A stretch of DNA of 64,000 bases from Ignavibacteria bacterium (GCA_015709655.1 CP054181.1:609262-673261), one strand, 5' to 3'. Positions 10,353 through 20,215 are shown, counted from the first letter of the stretch. The notes: generated by a model not told the origin, from the sequence alone. Translations and numbers: made by a program.

Positions 10353-13300
10353 GATTCATGAACCTTTTTTAGTTTACTCATCACCACGTAGAGTGACGGG
10401 ATTACAATTAAACTCAGGACAGTAGAGTACAGCATTCCGCCAACCACAACAACACCCAGACCAACCCTGCTTCCCGAGGCTGCTCCCATTGACAAGGCAA
10501 TAGGAAGTGCACCCAGCATGGTTGCAAGCGACGTCATCAGAATTGGTCGAAACCTCGTTGCCGCAGCTTCGGTGGCAGCCTGCAGAACATTCACACCGTG
10601 CTCTAACCGCTGGTTTGCAAATTCAACAATCAGGATACCGTTCTTGGTGATCAGGCCGATCAGCGTGACGGCTCCAATCTCACTAAATATATTTAGCGTA
10701 TCACCGGTAATCCATAACGCCAGGGCACCTCCTGCAAGCGCCAGCGGTACCGTAAGCATGATTGTGAGCGGGTCAACAAAACTTTCAAACTGTGCAGCCA
10801 GCACCAGGTACACAAATGCAATGGCCAGCAGAAATGCCCACAGTAAACTTGAACTGCTTTCAGCAAAGTCACGGCTGATGCCGTACAGCGATGTTGTAAA
10901 TCGTTCGTCCAGAACGGTATCTGCAATCGCATTCATGCGCTGTATCCCGTCACCAATCGTTTTACCATCGGCAAGGCCTGCACTCACGGTAGCGCTGAGC
11001 GATCTATCAGTGCGGTACAGAGCCGGAGGTGCGCTGCGTTCTTCAAGGCTAACCACGGATGCAAGTGGGATGAGTTCCCCGGTCTTCGTGCGTACATTCA
11101 AACTGCGCAGTTGGTCAGGTGTGGTTCGCTGCAACCGTTCAACCTGACCCAGGATCTGGTATTGTTTACCGTCCTTCATAAAGTAGCCGTAGCGTTGTCC
11201 GGCCAGTGCCGTTTGCAGCACCAAGGCCACATCCTGTACGCTCACTCCAAGGTCTCGGGCGCGGTTCCTGTCGATATGCAGTACAACTTCCGGCTTGGTA
11301 AACTTCAGGTCAACATCAACAATACTAAAGGTGGGGTCGGCATTGGCAGCATCCAAAAACCTTGGCAACACCGAGCGCAGATCTTCGAGTGAGGATGCTT
11401 GCAACACGTACTGTACCGGGAGTCCGGCACGCATACCGGTGCTGATGGTTTGTTCCTGAATAATAACGGTTCTGGCCTCGGTTGATGTACGCAGCATAGG
11501 TGCCAGGACGCCGGCAATCTCCATTTGTGAACGTTCCCGTTCTGTATGCGGTTTTAAAACCAGCCGTGCAAAGCCATTGTTGTTTCCGCCGCCAAAAAAG
11601 CTGGGCGAGGTTACCGAAATCATGGTTTGTGTTTCCGGTGCTGCCCGCAGGATTCGCGCCGTGAGCGAGTCCATGATTTCATCCATGCGGTTATACGTTG
11701 TCCCTTCGGGGGCAGTAACGTTGGCAACCAGTATCCCCCTGTCTTCAAGGGGCGCAAGTTCCTGTGGCAGAGCGGTTCCAAACACGTATATCATGGCTGC
11801 AGACGCTGCCATCAGGATAAGAGCAACAAGCGGCTTACGAATAACGTGACCCAGAATTGAACGGTACACCTCTGTGAGCCATACAAAGAACGGCTCGGTT
11901 TTACGGGCAAACCAACCGTCCATGGCATGTGCCTTTAACAGCTTGGAGCTCATCATTGGTGTTAGCGCCAGCGAAACAAAGGCACTGATAAGGACGGCGG
12001 CTGCAACAGTTGCACCAAATTCACGGAACAGCCTGCCGGTAAGACCGGGCAGGAAGATAATCGGGATGAAAACAACAACAAGAGTGATGGTTGTTGATAT
12101 GATAGCAAAGTAAATTTCAGTAGCACCTTTTTCGGCTGCTTCCCGCGGCGTCTCCCCACCTTCGATGCGACGAAAGATGTTCTCCATTACCACAATAGCG
12201 TCGTCAACAACGATACCGGTGGCAAGTACGATTCCAAGAAGCGACAGAACGTTAAGAGAAAATCCTGCAACCCACATGACAAAGAAGGTTGCAACCAGGC
12301 TTACGGGAATGGCGACGACCGGAATAAACGTTGCCCGCCATGACCGCAGGAATAGGAAGATGATTACCACAACCAGAGAAAAGGCTATGATCAGTGTTTC
12401 TTCTACTTCTTCGACGGCACTGCGAATAAAACGGGTATCGTCGAAGGCAACATCCAGGGTTATGTCGGACGGTACAAACTTCTTTAACATATCCAAACGG
12501 CGATAGAACTCATTCGAGATCTCTACCTGATTTGCTCCGGGCTGCGGCGATATTGCCAGGGCAATCATCGGTTGGCCGTTACGCTTTAGGATGGTTCGTT
12601 CGTTCTCGGCGCCAAGATAAACGCGGGCAACATCTGACAAGCGGACAACTCCGCCCTGGTAACTTTTTAGAATAAGTCCGGAAAACTCTTCTGCCGTTGT
12701 TAACCTTCCTAAGGTGCGCACTGTGAGCTCTGTACTGCTTCCTTCCAGTTTCCCGGTGGGGAGCTCGACGTTCTCGACGGCAAGAACCTGAAACACGTCT
12801 GTGGTGGTTAGGCCGTACGCTGCCAGCCTATCGGGATCCATCATGATCTGCATGGCGTACTTCCGCTCACCCCAGATGTTAATGGCTCCCACACCTGCAA
12901 TCGTCTGAAGCCTCTCCTTCAGCACGTTGGTACCAAAGGCCGTTAGATCTGCCAGGGTGCGGTTCGTGCTCTGCACCGTCATCACCACGATCGCACGTCC
13001 GTTGGCATCTGCCTTTGCAACAATTGGCGGGTCGTTGTCTCGTGGCAGCAGCCGTTTGGCCCTGTCCACGCGGTCACGCACGTCGTTGGCAGCCTGCTCC
13101 AGATCAGCACCTAGCTGAAATTCTACCGTGATGGCAGCTCTGCCATCAGAGCTCTGCGATGTTAGCGATCTGATACCATCAATTGTGTTAATACTTTCTT
13201 CAAGGGGCTCAGTTACCTGGGCCTCAATAACATCGGCATTGGCACCCGGATAGGTAACGGTAACGTTAATGTTCGGCGGGTCGATGTTGGGAAACTGACG

Positions 13301-13402
13301 CACGCCGAGTGACTGGAAGCCAATCACCCCCATGAGAACCAGGATAACGCTCAGTACGATGCTCAGCACCGGGCGTCGGATCGTTAATACGGAAATGTTC
13401 AT
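10349..13402 (-). CDS. RND efflux pump, HAE-1 (AcrB-like) inner-membrane subunit
   Basis: A 1017-residue protein with the full AcrB-type plan: an N-terminal membrane helix after MNISVLTIRRP, two large periplasmic loops and twelve membrane helices. The paired aspartates of the proton relay are present in LATGIVVDDAIVV near residue 400. Family role: proton-driven export of hydrophobic compounds together with an adaptor and TolC. No adaptor gene adjoins it; the nearest candidate is at 18683-19768, four genes upstream. It follows the symporter gene by 43 nt on the same strand. Confidence 0.94.
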   Translation of the reverse strand: MNISVLTIRRPVLSIVLSVILVLMGVIGFQSLGVRQFPNIDPPNINVTVTYPGANADVIEAQVTEPLEESINTIDGIRSLTSQSSDGRAAITVEFQLGADLEQAANDVRDRVDRAKRLLPRDNDPPIVAKADANGRAIVVMTVQSTNRTLADLTAFGTNVLKERLQTIAGVGAINIWGERKYAMQIMMDPDRLAAYGLTTTDVFQVLAVENVELPTGKLEGSSTELTVRTLGRLTTAEEFSGLILKSYQGGVVRLSDVARVYLGAENERTILKRNGQPMIALAISPQPGANQVEISNEFYRRLDMLKKFVPSDITLDVAFDDTRFIRSAVEEVEETLIIAFSLVVVIIFLFLRSWRATFIPVVAIPVSLVATFFVMWVAGFSLNVLSLLGIVLATGIVVDDAIVVMENIFRRIEGGETPREAAEKGATEIYFAIISTTITLVVVFIPIIFLPGLTGRLFREFGATVAAAVLISAFVSLALTPMMSSKLLKAHAMDGWFARKTEPFFVWLTEVYRSILGHVIRKPLVALILMAASAAMIYVFGTALPQELAPLEDRGILVANVTAPEGTTYNRMDEIMDSLTARILRAAPETQTMISVTSPSFFGGGNNNGFARLVLKPHTERERSQMEIAGVLAPMLRTSTEARTVIIQEQTISTGMRAGLPVQYVLQASSLEDLRSVLPRFLDAANADPTFSIVDVDLKFTKPEVVLHIDRNRARDLGVSVQDVALVLQTALAGQRYGYFMKDGKQYQILGQVERLQRTTPDQLRSLNVRTKTGELIPLASVVSLEERSAPPALYRTDRSLSATVSAGLADGKTIGDGIQRMNAIADTVLDERFTTSLYGISRDFAESSSSLLWAFLLAIAFVYLVLAAQFESFVDPLTIMLTVPLALAGGALALWITGDTLNIFSEIGAVTLIGLITKNGILIVEFANQRLEHGVNVLQAATEAAATRFRPILMTSLATMLGALPIALSMGAASGSRVGLGVVVVGGMLYSTVLSLIVIPSLYVVMSKLKKVHES

Positions 13403-13445
13403 TGCTTGTAATTAGATTTCATAGTGATGCATGGTGTCCATTCGG

Positions 13446-15134
13446 TTATGCTGATGCTGTATGGTGCTCCGGCGGCGGCTTGCTTCCCGGGAGAATAATC
13501 GCCAGCAGAACAACAACGGCTGTTCCAATGGTGTTCAGCCATAAAAAGCTAACGGCGTCGGACCACCAGAGTGTGAAAATGACAAGTTCGGATAACAGTG
13601 CACCGTAAAACACTGCAGTCGCAGAAGCCCGCCTGATAAAGAAGGCACACAGAAAAATACCCAGCATGGGACCGTAAAACAAACTGCCAAGAATGTTTAC
13701 TGTCTCAATCAGCGATCCCATACGGGTGGCAGCCATGCTGATGATGACGCAAAACATCCCCCAGCCAAGGGTGTGCAGCCGAATGTGACGGGTAAAGTTG
13801 GCATCACGTTGCGGAAACAGTCGCAGATGCACATCAACCATACTTGCCGATGCCAGGGAATGCAGCGCCGGCGAGATGCTTCCCCACGATGCCAGGATGA
13901 TAATTGCAAAAATGAGTCCAACCAAACCAACTGGCATGGTTGTTTTCACGAAGTGCAGGAATACATAATTCACGTCGGACCGCTCGGAGATGTTTAGTCC
14001 GGCAGCAAGGTGACCAAGGCGTGTGCGGATATCTTTTTGTTCAGCCTTGGCCTGCCGAAAATCCGTCTGTGCCTGTGTGTTGGCGGCTGACCGGTCATTG
14101 GCAGACAGTAGCTTGCGTGATGCTTCCTGCAGTTTAGTCTGAGCGGCGTCCCACTCGTGCTGAAGACTTTGAACCTGTGCCGGAGCCCGCTCCTGCATTG
14201 TAGCCAATACTCTGCTGTTAAAAAACATCGGTGACGGTGTAACACTGTACAACCCAACAAGCAATGCTCCAATCAGCAGAATGCCAAATTGCATTGGAAT
14301 CTTCACGATGCCGTTCATGAGGAGTCCCAGCTTGCTTTGGTCGGCCGACTTGCCGGCCAGAAAACGTCCAACCTGACTTTGGTCAGTCCCAAAGTATGAG
14401 AGTGATAAAAAGAGGCCGCCAAATATCCCGCTCAACAGCGTGTACTTGTCATTGAAATCCACATTCGTGGTGATCACGTTCAGCACACCGCTCTTACCGG
14501 CCAGCATCAAACCATCATTCAGGTCCATATTCCCGGGCAAGCTCCATACTACCATGATACCGGCCAATATCATGCTGGAGATGATAACAACAAACATTAT
14601 GGTCTGGGTATAGGCAATTGACTTTGCACCGCCGCGGATGGTGTACAACATCAGCGTTCCACCCACGATGGCATTGGTAATGTAAATGTTCCAGCCCAGT
14701 ATGGAACTAATCACAATACTTGGTGCATAGATACTGATGCCTGTGCTTACTGCCCTCGAGAACAAAAACAACATACCAGTAAACACCCGAGTCCGCTTAT
14801 CAAACCTGCGTTCCAGGTATTCGTAGGCAGTGTAAACGTTGTACTTTCGATATACTGGGATGAAAACAGCACAGATAATCACCATGGCAATTGGTAAACC
14901 AAAGTAGTACTGCACAAATCGCATCCCATCGGTAAATGCCTGTCCGGGAGCGCTGATAAATGTGATCGCACTTGCCTGGGTTGCCATCACCCCCAACAAC
15001 ACCATTGGCCATGGCAGGGTGCGACCGGCAAGCAGGTAGTCTTCGCGACTCCGCTGCGCCCTGCCCCGCCAAATACCATACAAAACGATGGCTGCCAGGG
15101 TAACGGCAAAGACAATAAAATCTGGCAGCGTCAC
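13446..15134 (-). CDS. Sodium:solute symporter (SSS family) with a large cytosolic insertion
   Basis: A 562-residue membrane protein with SSS features: YLLAGRTLPWPMVLLGVMATQ at the N-terminus, then ISAPGQAF and AYEYLERRFDKRTR. A hydrophilic, strongly helical segment of about 75 residues (roughly 300-375, rich in Q, A, K, E and R) interrupts the membrane helices; it is not part of the usual SSS core and may be a coiled-coil loop. The start is a GTG that overlaps the stop of a 35-residue membrane peptide (GTGA). The transported solute cannot be told from sequence; the operon context with a secreted PIG-L deacetylase suggests a deacylated sugar or its acid product. Confidence 0.88.
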   Translation of the reverse strand: MTLPDFIVFAVTLAAIVLYGIWRGRAQRSREDYLLAGRTLPWPMVLLGVMATQASAITFISAPGQAFTDGMRFVQYYFGLPIAMVIICAVFIPVYRKYNVYTAYEYLERRFDKRTRVFTGMLFLFSRAVSTGISIYAPSIVISSILGWNIYITNAIVGGTLMLYTIRGGAKSIAYTQTIMFVVIISSMILAGIMVVWSLPGNMDLNDGLMLAGKSGVLNVITTNVDFNDKYTLLSGIFGGLFLSLSYFGTDQSQVGRFLAGKSADQSKLGLLMNGIVKIPMQFGILLIGALLVGLYSVTPSPMFFNSRVLATMQERAPAQVQSLQHEWDAAQTKLQEASRKLLSANDRSAANTQAQTDFRQAKAEQKDIRTRLGHLAAGLNISERSDVNYVFLHFVKTTMPVGLVGLIFAIIILASWGSISPALHSLASASMVDVHLRLFPQRDANFTRHIRLHTLGWGMFCVIISMAATRMGSLIETVNILGSLFYGPMLGIFLCAFFIRRASATAVFYGALLSELVIFTLWWSDAVSFLWLNTIGTAVVVLLAIILPGSKPPPEHHTASA

Positions 15135-15238
15135 CGATATACCTCGGTAAAAATCCAGAACAGGACAATTTCTACAGCCAGCCAGGAAAGAACAGTAACA
15201 TACAGCGTCACCCAGCGTATTGGTTTCTTTTCTTTCAT
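15131..15238 (-). CDS. 35-residue single-pass membrane peptide, probable symporter accessory subunit
   Basis: A very short frame starting MKEKKPIRW, continuing as one hydrophobic helix (about residues 10-30) and ending TEVYR. Its ATG overlaps the PIG-L stop (ATGA) and its TGA overlaps the symporter GTG (GTGA), so the three genes form one gapless coupled chain. Positive charges at the N-terminus predict that end stays in the cytosol. Small accessory subunits are known for some SSS symporters; inference is that this peptide assembles with or stabilises the symporter. No homologue can be confirmed here. Confidence 0.75.
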   Translation of the reverse strand: MKEKKPIRWVTLYVTVLSWLAVEIVLFWIFTEVYR

Positions 15239-17709
15239 CGCACTCCGGTACTTACCATGTTTGCTAACAGCAAGATGCCACCTTCTACACCTGCAGGGAG
15301 CTGACGGAAGAGTGACAGTGCGCAGTAGTAGTAAAGTCCGCTTCCATACCTACCGTACAGCAGCGATCCCCGGTGCTGAGGCTCACCTTCGTCCGCCATC
15401 GAGAGTAATTCCTGATACTCCGACGCATATCCATCAGGGAAATACAAGCCCCTTTCCTGAACCCAGCCATCGAAGTGTTGTTTATCAATTTTATTAGGAT
15501 GTGTAAAAACGGGATGATCCGGCGCCAGGATGGTTACCGGTGCATCTTCCTCCGTGACCCGGTTCCGCGACAATGGAATCGGCCATGGCCCAAGGTTCTG
15601 CGTGCTGAGTGTCTGCGTGGTGTTATACTGCACAATCAGCGTACCGCCGTGCTCGGCATAGTGAAGGAGCGATGGCATCAGGTACTGCATGCTCTTGCGG
15701 ACGTTGGCAGCGCGCACGCCAACAACAATTGCGTCATACGCGGCAAGCTTTTCAGTGTTAACAATGTCGGCATCAACCAGTTCATCTACCTGAACACCCA
15801 GATCACGCAGCACCTGCGGAGCAGCATCACCGGCACCCGCCACATAACCCACCGTTTTTGCCGTACAGGCAACATTGCCGGGCACGATGGTTACCCGGGC
15901 AGGTTTAGTGTATTGTAACGTTGGCACGTGTTCGTAACTAATCACCTGCACACTGCGGGAAATCACTCCTTCTCCTGTAACAAGTTCGATGTGTGCAACA
16001 CCGCTGATGTCGGGCGCAATCGGCATCGTCACCAATGTATCGGTGTTTGCAGCTATTGATATTCCCTCAACAGCACCAACACTCTTCCCTGACAGCATCA
16101 GCCGCAACGATCCCGCCACCGGCTTTCTGAAGGCACGGATCCGAACGGATACCGCAGCGGTGCCATTTCTCCTGATCACTGTTGCAGACACCGGCTCGAT
16201 ACTGGCACGGGGCACTACACGAAGTTCTTCAATAATGTCGCCACGTTCGGGGTCGAGTCGCTTATTGCTGAGCGGCACCGAAACCATAACCGGAGAATTT
16301 CCGATGTGCAGAGTTACACGGACTTGTAAGGGGCTTTGGCCAACGGGGTGGTCCAGCAACCGGTCGTTGGAAATGGTAAACAAATCATGCTCAGGATCCT
16401 GCATCAGCCAGTAGGGCTCGGTTACCGGTGTACCCGGCGGTATCGTTACCGCTTTGTCAAGTGATACCAGAGAGTCAGGCTGACACCGCACTGAGTAGGT
16501 TATCAGCGCATCGGGCCATTGCACGGCTGTTACGGTAACCGGCAGATGCGTCCGCTGAATGATGCGCAGTGTTGCATCAAGCTGTTCACCGGCAAGTACC
16601 GTCTGCTCTGCTACCGTTGCTTCCAGGCGAATGCCGGCACACTGAAGTAGCAGCATCGTAATCTGGTCTAGTTTCTGACTGCGCCAGAACGGATCATCGA
16701 GGCCTTCTATCATCGTTCTGATCCGAAGAAGTTCGGGGACGGAGGCAGACGGATTGGTCATGCTAAACTCCTTTATCACCTTGCCGATTGCGTCTGCTAT
16801 GTCAGCACGGTTTACTCTCCGCCAGTCAGTCACAATACCGTCGAACAAACTCATTCTTGGTGCAGTGCCCCGGGTAGTAGAAAAATACTCGGGTGCAATC
16901 CCGGGTATGGATGGCGTACCAACACCCTGACTGCGGTGGATACTGCGGCTAATACCAGCCAGCTCGCCGTACCCCATTCCGAGCAGTGGATCAAAGTGGC
17001 CTACGTCCAGCCTGAACATCCCATCGGTAATGGTGCTGTTGTTGCCAAACCTGTAGGCATTAAACAGTAGCCGCTGTGGAACCCATGGCTGTGTTCCGTC
17101 AAGCATGTCCTGCATCCGTGCGGCATCGGCACTGCTTAAGGCCAGTGATCCCGTGCAGTAGTCAAACGCCTTTTCAGCAATGATGGCCGAAGCAGTATGG
17201 TGCCCATGACCGGCACGCGAGTCCGGCGGGAAACGGGTGATAACAACATCCGGACGGAACAGGCGGATTGTGCGAACAACGTCGGCAATCAGTCGAAGCT
17301 CGTCCCAATGCTTAAACGTCTCCTGAGCAGATTTTGAATATCCGAAATCAACCGCCCTGGCAAAATACTGCAAGGCTCCGTCTATCCGTCGTGCTGCCAT
17401 CAGCTCGTGAGTCCTGATAAGTCCAAGCGCACCGCCCTGTTCGGGTCCGATGATGTTTTGTCCGCCGTCACCTCGCGTCACCGAAAGGTATGCCGTTCGT
17501 ACATGCTGTCCGCGCGCCAGCCACGAAAGCAGGCGGGTATTCTCGTCATCCGGGTGTGCGGCAACATACAGCACGCCCGTGAGGTTATTCAGCTGCTGTA
17601 ACTGACCGTAAATCTGGGCTGACGGTGCGGGTTTCTGATACTGGGCCATGGAGTTAACGGCAAGCATGAGTCCTGCCGTGCATACCAACCAACGTACTAC
17701 AATACACAC
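15235..17709 (-). CDS. Secreted PIG-L (LmbE-like) family deacetylase
   Basis: An 824-residue protein with an N-terminal signal peptide ending near VNSMAQ. The zinc-binding motif AHPDDEN is at residues 51-57 and the second site GHGHH near residue 166, as in GlcNAc-PI/mycothiol/bacillithiol-type deacetylases. The domain occupies about the first 300 residues; the remaining ~500 are beta-rich domains and a C-terminal glutamine-amidotransferase-like fold (YDAIVVGVRAANVRK, GGTLIVQYNTT). It starts at GTG. It lies 13 nt after the DUF2911 gene and overlaps the small membrane peptide. Inference: it removes N-acyl groups from an extracytoplasmic amino-sugar compound. Confidence 0.88.
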   Translation of the reverse strand: MCIVVRWLVCTAGLMLAVNSMAQYQKPAPSAQIYGQLQQLNNLTGVLYVAAHPDDENTRLLSWLARGQHVRTAYLSVTRGDGGQNIIGPEQGGALGLIRTHELMAARRIDGALQYFARAVDFGYSKSAQETFKHWDELRLIADVVRTIRLFRPDVVITRFPPDSRAGHGHHTASAIIAEKAFDYCTGSLALSSADAARMQDMLDGTQPWVPQRLLFNAYRFGNNSTITDGMFRLDVGHFDPLLGMGYGELAGISRSIHRSQGVGTPSIPGIAPEYFSTTRGTAPRMSLFDGIVTDWRRVNRADIADAIGKVIKEFSMTNPSASVPELLRIRTMIEGLDDPFWRSQKLDQITMLLLQCAGIRLEATVAEQTVLAGEQLDATLRIIQRTHLPVTVTAVQWPDALITYSVRCQPDSLVSLDKAVTIPPGTPVTEPYWLMQDPEHDLFTISNDRLLDHPVGQSPLQVRVTLHIGNSPVMVSVPLSNKRLDPERGDIIEELRVVPRASIEPVSATVIRRNGTAAVSVRIRAFRKPVAGSLRLMLSGKSVGAVEGISIAANTDTLVTMPIAPDISGVAHIELVTGEGVISRSVQVISYEHVPTLQYTKPARVTIVPGNVACTAKTVGYVAGAGDAAPQVLRDLGVQVDELVDADIVNTEKLAAYDAIVVGVRAANVRKSMQYLMPSLLHYAEHGGTLIVQYNTTQTLSTQNLGPWPIPLSRNRVTEEDAPVTILAPDHPVFTHPNKIDKQHFDGWVQERGLYFPDGYASEYQELLSMADEGEPQHRGSLLYGRYGSGLYYYCALSLFRQLPAGVEGGILLLANMVSTGVR

Positions 17710-17722
17710 TCAGTGCGACCTC

Positions 17723-18553
17723 TTACTTTAAACTGTCCAAAATCTCTTTGCCCATCTTGGCGTAGCCAGCTTCGTCGGCCGACCCTTTTGCCACATTAAT
17801 GGCAGTTGCCACCGATTCGCGTGCGGTTTCCTTGTCACCAAGCTTTGCAGCAATCCGCGCCTTGAGCATAAACACCCAGTAGGCCTTTGGATTTGCTTCT
17901 CCGGCCTTTGTTGCGTACTCCAGGGCCTTATCCAGGTTCTGATTTGTTTCAAAGTAGTATGTGGCTGCCTGGTGATACGGTATGGAAGGATTATTGATTG
18001 CCTGTTCAATTTGTTTATTAAGACGTTCCTGATTGTGAGCAATAACCGGAATGATTACCTTGGTACGCTCCCACGAGAGCTCGATGTTGCATGACGCAAA
18101 CGTTATACTGGTAATGGCAATCGTAAATGTTTCTACAGGTGTTACAAGTGTTGCAGGTTTAACCTTAAATCGCGCAACATCATCATCCTTGGAGTATCCG
18201 TATGCACCCCAGTTGCCGGTATTCCTGTTAAAAATCACTTCCCATTCGGTTGCACCCGGAACTGTGTACATGGAATACGTCCCCGGCTGAATTTTTGACC
18301 CGCCAATCTCCACCTCTTCACCAAACGTTACCTTCGTTGCTGCATTTGCACCTGTGCGCCACACCTTTCCGTACGGCACCAGATCACCAAATATCACCCT
18401 GCCACGCATGGAAGGGCGACTGTAGGATATTTCGATTTCGCTGGTAGAGAAGGCTTGGGTAATCGTTGCTGTTGGGCTAAGTGCGGGTAGCTTTAGCTGC
18501 TGCGCCTGTACAACAATACCAGCCATGATAAATAAACTGATGATGTATTTCAT
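17723..18553 (-). CDS. DUF2911-domain secreted protein with helical repeat tail
   Basis: A 276-residue protein with a signal peptide (to VQAQQ). Residues ~25-165 match the DUF2911 pattern (SPTATITQAF, EISYSRPSMRGR, YGKVWRTGANAAT, LPGTYSMYTVPG-like segment). The last ~90 residues are TPR-like helices (YYFETNQNLDKALEYATKAG). DUF2911 has no established biochemical role. First gene of a coupled set with the PIG-L deacetylase, the small peptide and the symporter. Confidence 0.88.
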   Translation of the reverse strand: MKYIISLFIMAGIVVQAQQLKLPALSPTATITQAFSTSEIEISYSRPSMRGRVIFGDLVPYGKVWRTGANAATKVTFGEEVEIGGSKIQPGTYSMYTVPGATEWEVIFNRNTGNWGAYGYSKDDDVARFKVKPATLVTPVETFTIAITSITFASCNIELSWERTKVIIPVIAHNQERLNKQIEQAINNPSIPYHQAATYYFETNQNLDKALEYATKAGEANPKAYWVFMLKARIAAKLGDKETARESVATAINVAKGSADEAGYAKMGKEILDSLK

Positions 18554-18682
18554 ACAATTGTCCCCAAAGTGTAATGTTTAAAAAACGTTCTTGCAGATGT
18601 GAGTTGCAACATACAAAGGTTTGATATGTACCGGTTTACCGGTTGCGTTATTGAGTACCGGCACCGTTGTTGGTAATTTTGT

Positions 18683-19768
18683 TTATTGAATGGAATTGGT
18701 AAGCTGTACGTGGACAGGAAACCCGTCCTTCAGCGCCAGTAGTCCACTGGTGGCCACGGTATCACCGGCCGAAATACCATGAACGATTTGAACAAGGCTC
18801 GTAGAACGTCCGCCGGTTTGTACCGCACGGAGGGCAGCCTTACCGCCATTTACGACAAATACGCTTGACCCATCCATGCCGGGCTGAATTGCTTCGGTTG
18901 GAATAAGCAGCGCCTTGGGATAGGTAGCGGTGCCAACATTCACGTCGACAACTGTTCCCGGAACCAGGGTATTGCCCGAGCCGCGCTTTTCAATAATGGC
19001 CCGAACCCGCAGCGTTCTGGTGTCCGCATCTACAACGGGGTCCACAGCATACACGCGGGCACGCACGGTATCGGTTCCCGACCGTGACGGCGCGCTGCAC
19101 ATAAGCACACTGCCCACACCAACAGCGTATGCATATCTGTCGGGGACCGACACATCAACCTTGAGTGTTGAGATATCCGCAAACTTCATGATCGCCGTCT
19201 GCGGCGTCACCACAGCTCCCGGACTGATATTCCGTAGCCCGACCTTTCCCGGGAAAGGGGCTCTGATAACGGTTTTATGCAGCACTGCCTTGGCCTGTGC
19301 AATTTCGGCTCTCCGCGTAGCCAACTGAGTCTCGGCGGCATCCAAATCGGCAACACTCACACCATCGATACTCCGGAGTGATTTTATGCGGGAGAGCGAT
19401 AAACTGTCCTGCCGCAATTGGGCAATTAACCGTGCCAGTTGCGCCTGTTGTTCCGTATCATCCAGCTTAACCAGAACCTGGTTGGCCTGTACATAACTGC
19501 CCTCAGCTGCGTGAATGCTAATTACCCGACCGCTGATCTCGGGATAAACGGTGACCTCTTCTGACGCACGAACAACGCCACTAACGGTAAGCTGTTCACT
19601 AAAAGGTGCGGCATGTACTACATATCCCGACACCGTAAGCGTCTGTCCCGCACCCCTGCCACCGCCCATTGGCACAGATGCCTGAGGAGCTGGTCGGAAC
19701 ACAATGAAAAGAGCAATAACCGCGATGGCAGCAATTGCAATAAGAACATAACGTACAGTTTTATGCAT
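18683..19768 (-). CDS. RND/HlyD-type periplasmic adaptor (membrane fusion protein)
   Basis: A 361-residue protein with one N-terminal membrane helix (about residues 5-24), a biotinyl-lipoyl-like half (ISGRVISIHAAEGSYVQANQVLVKLD), a helical hairpin and a second lipoyl half (IRAPFPGKVGLRNISPGAVV), then beta-barrel domains. The start at 19768 is chosen because upstream residues are not adaptor-like. It is on the same strand as the RND pump and TolC genes but separated from them by four genes; it may serve that pump. A 128-nt gap follows before DUF2911. Confidence 0.9.
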   Translation of the reverse strand: MHKTVRYVLIAIAAIAVIALFIVFRPAPQASVPMGGGRGAGQTLTVSGYVVHAAPFSEQLTVSGVVRASEEVTVYPEISGRVISIHAAEGSYVQANQVLVKLDDTEQQAQLARLIAQLRQDSLSLSRIKSLRSIDGVSVADLDAAETQLATRRAEIAQAKAVLHKTVIRAPFPGKVGLRNISPGAVVTPQTAIMKFADISTLKVDVSVPDRYAYAVGVGSVLMCSAPSRSGTDTVRARVYAVDPVVDADTRTLRVRAIIEKRGSGNTLVPGTVVDVNVGTATYPKALLIPTEAIQPGMDGSSVFVVNGGKAALRAVQTGGRSTSLVQIVHGISAGDTVATSGLLALKDGFPVHVQLTNSIQ

Positions 19769-19891
19769 AACTCGGTGTTTTTTGAATGGATGTAAATCTA
19801 CGGAATGCCATTTTTGTACACGGTCGCACTTTATTCCTGCGCCGAACGTCATGCACTGACGAAGTTTGACCACTAATCGTTACGAGGACCC

Positions 19892-20215
19892 ATGAAAATA
19901 TTATCTGCATTCCTGATGCTCCTGCTGCCGGCCCTTGTCTTCGGCGCCGAGCAAACACTTGTTTTAGATGTCAGCGGACACTGCGGTTCGTGCAAAAAAC
20001 GCATCGAAAAAACGGTAAAGGCTGTTGACGGAACCAGCTCAGCCGATTGGAATAAGCGGACAAAGAAGCTGACCGTGTCATTTGACGATGAAAAGACCAA
20101 TAAGGACGCCATTGTAAATGCCGTGCTTAAAGTGGGGCATGATGCTGACGGTAAGACTGCCGACAACGAGGCATACAGCAATCTGCCCGACTGCTGTCAG
20201 TATCGTGACGAGTAA
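19892..20215 (+). CDS. Secreted heavy-metal-associated (HMA) domain protein
   Basis: A 107-residue protein with a signal peptide (to FGAEQ). The HMA metal-binding loop HCGSC (C31, C34) is followed by KKRIEKTVKAVDG. A second Cys pair, DCC, lies near the C-terminus and may add ligands. HMA domains bind Cu(I), Zn(II) or similar soft metals; a periplasmic location suggests a metal scavenger or chaperone. It is divergent from the RND adaptor across 123 nt, but no shared operator was found. Confidence 0.85.
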   Translation: MKILSAFLMLLLPALVFGAEQTLVLDVSGHCGSCKKRIEKTVKAVDGTSSADWNKRTKKLTVSFDDEKTNKDAIVNAVLKVGHDADGKTADNEAYSNLPDCCQYRDE

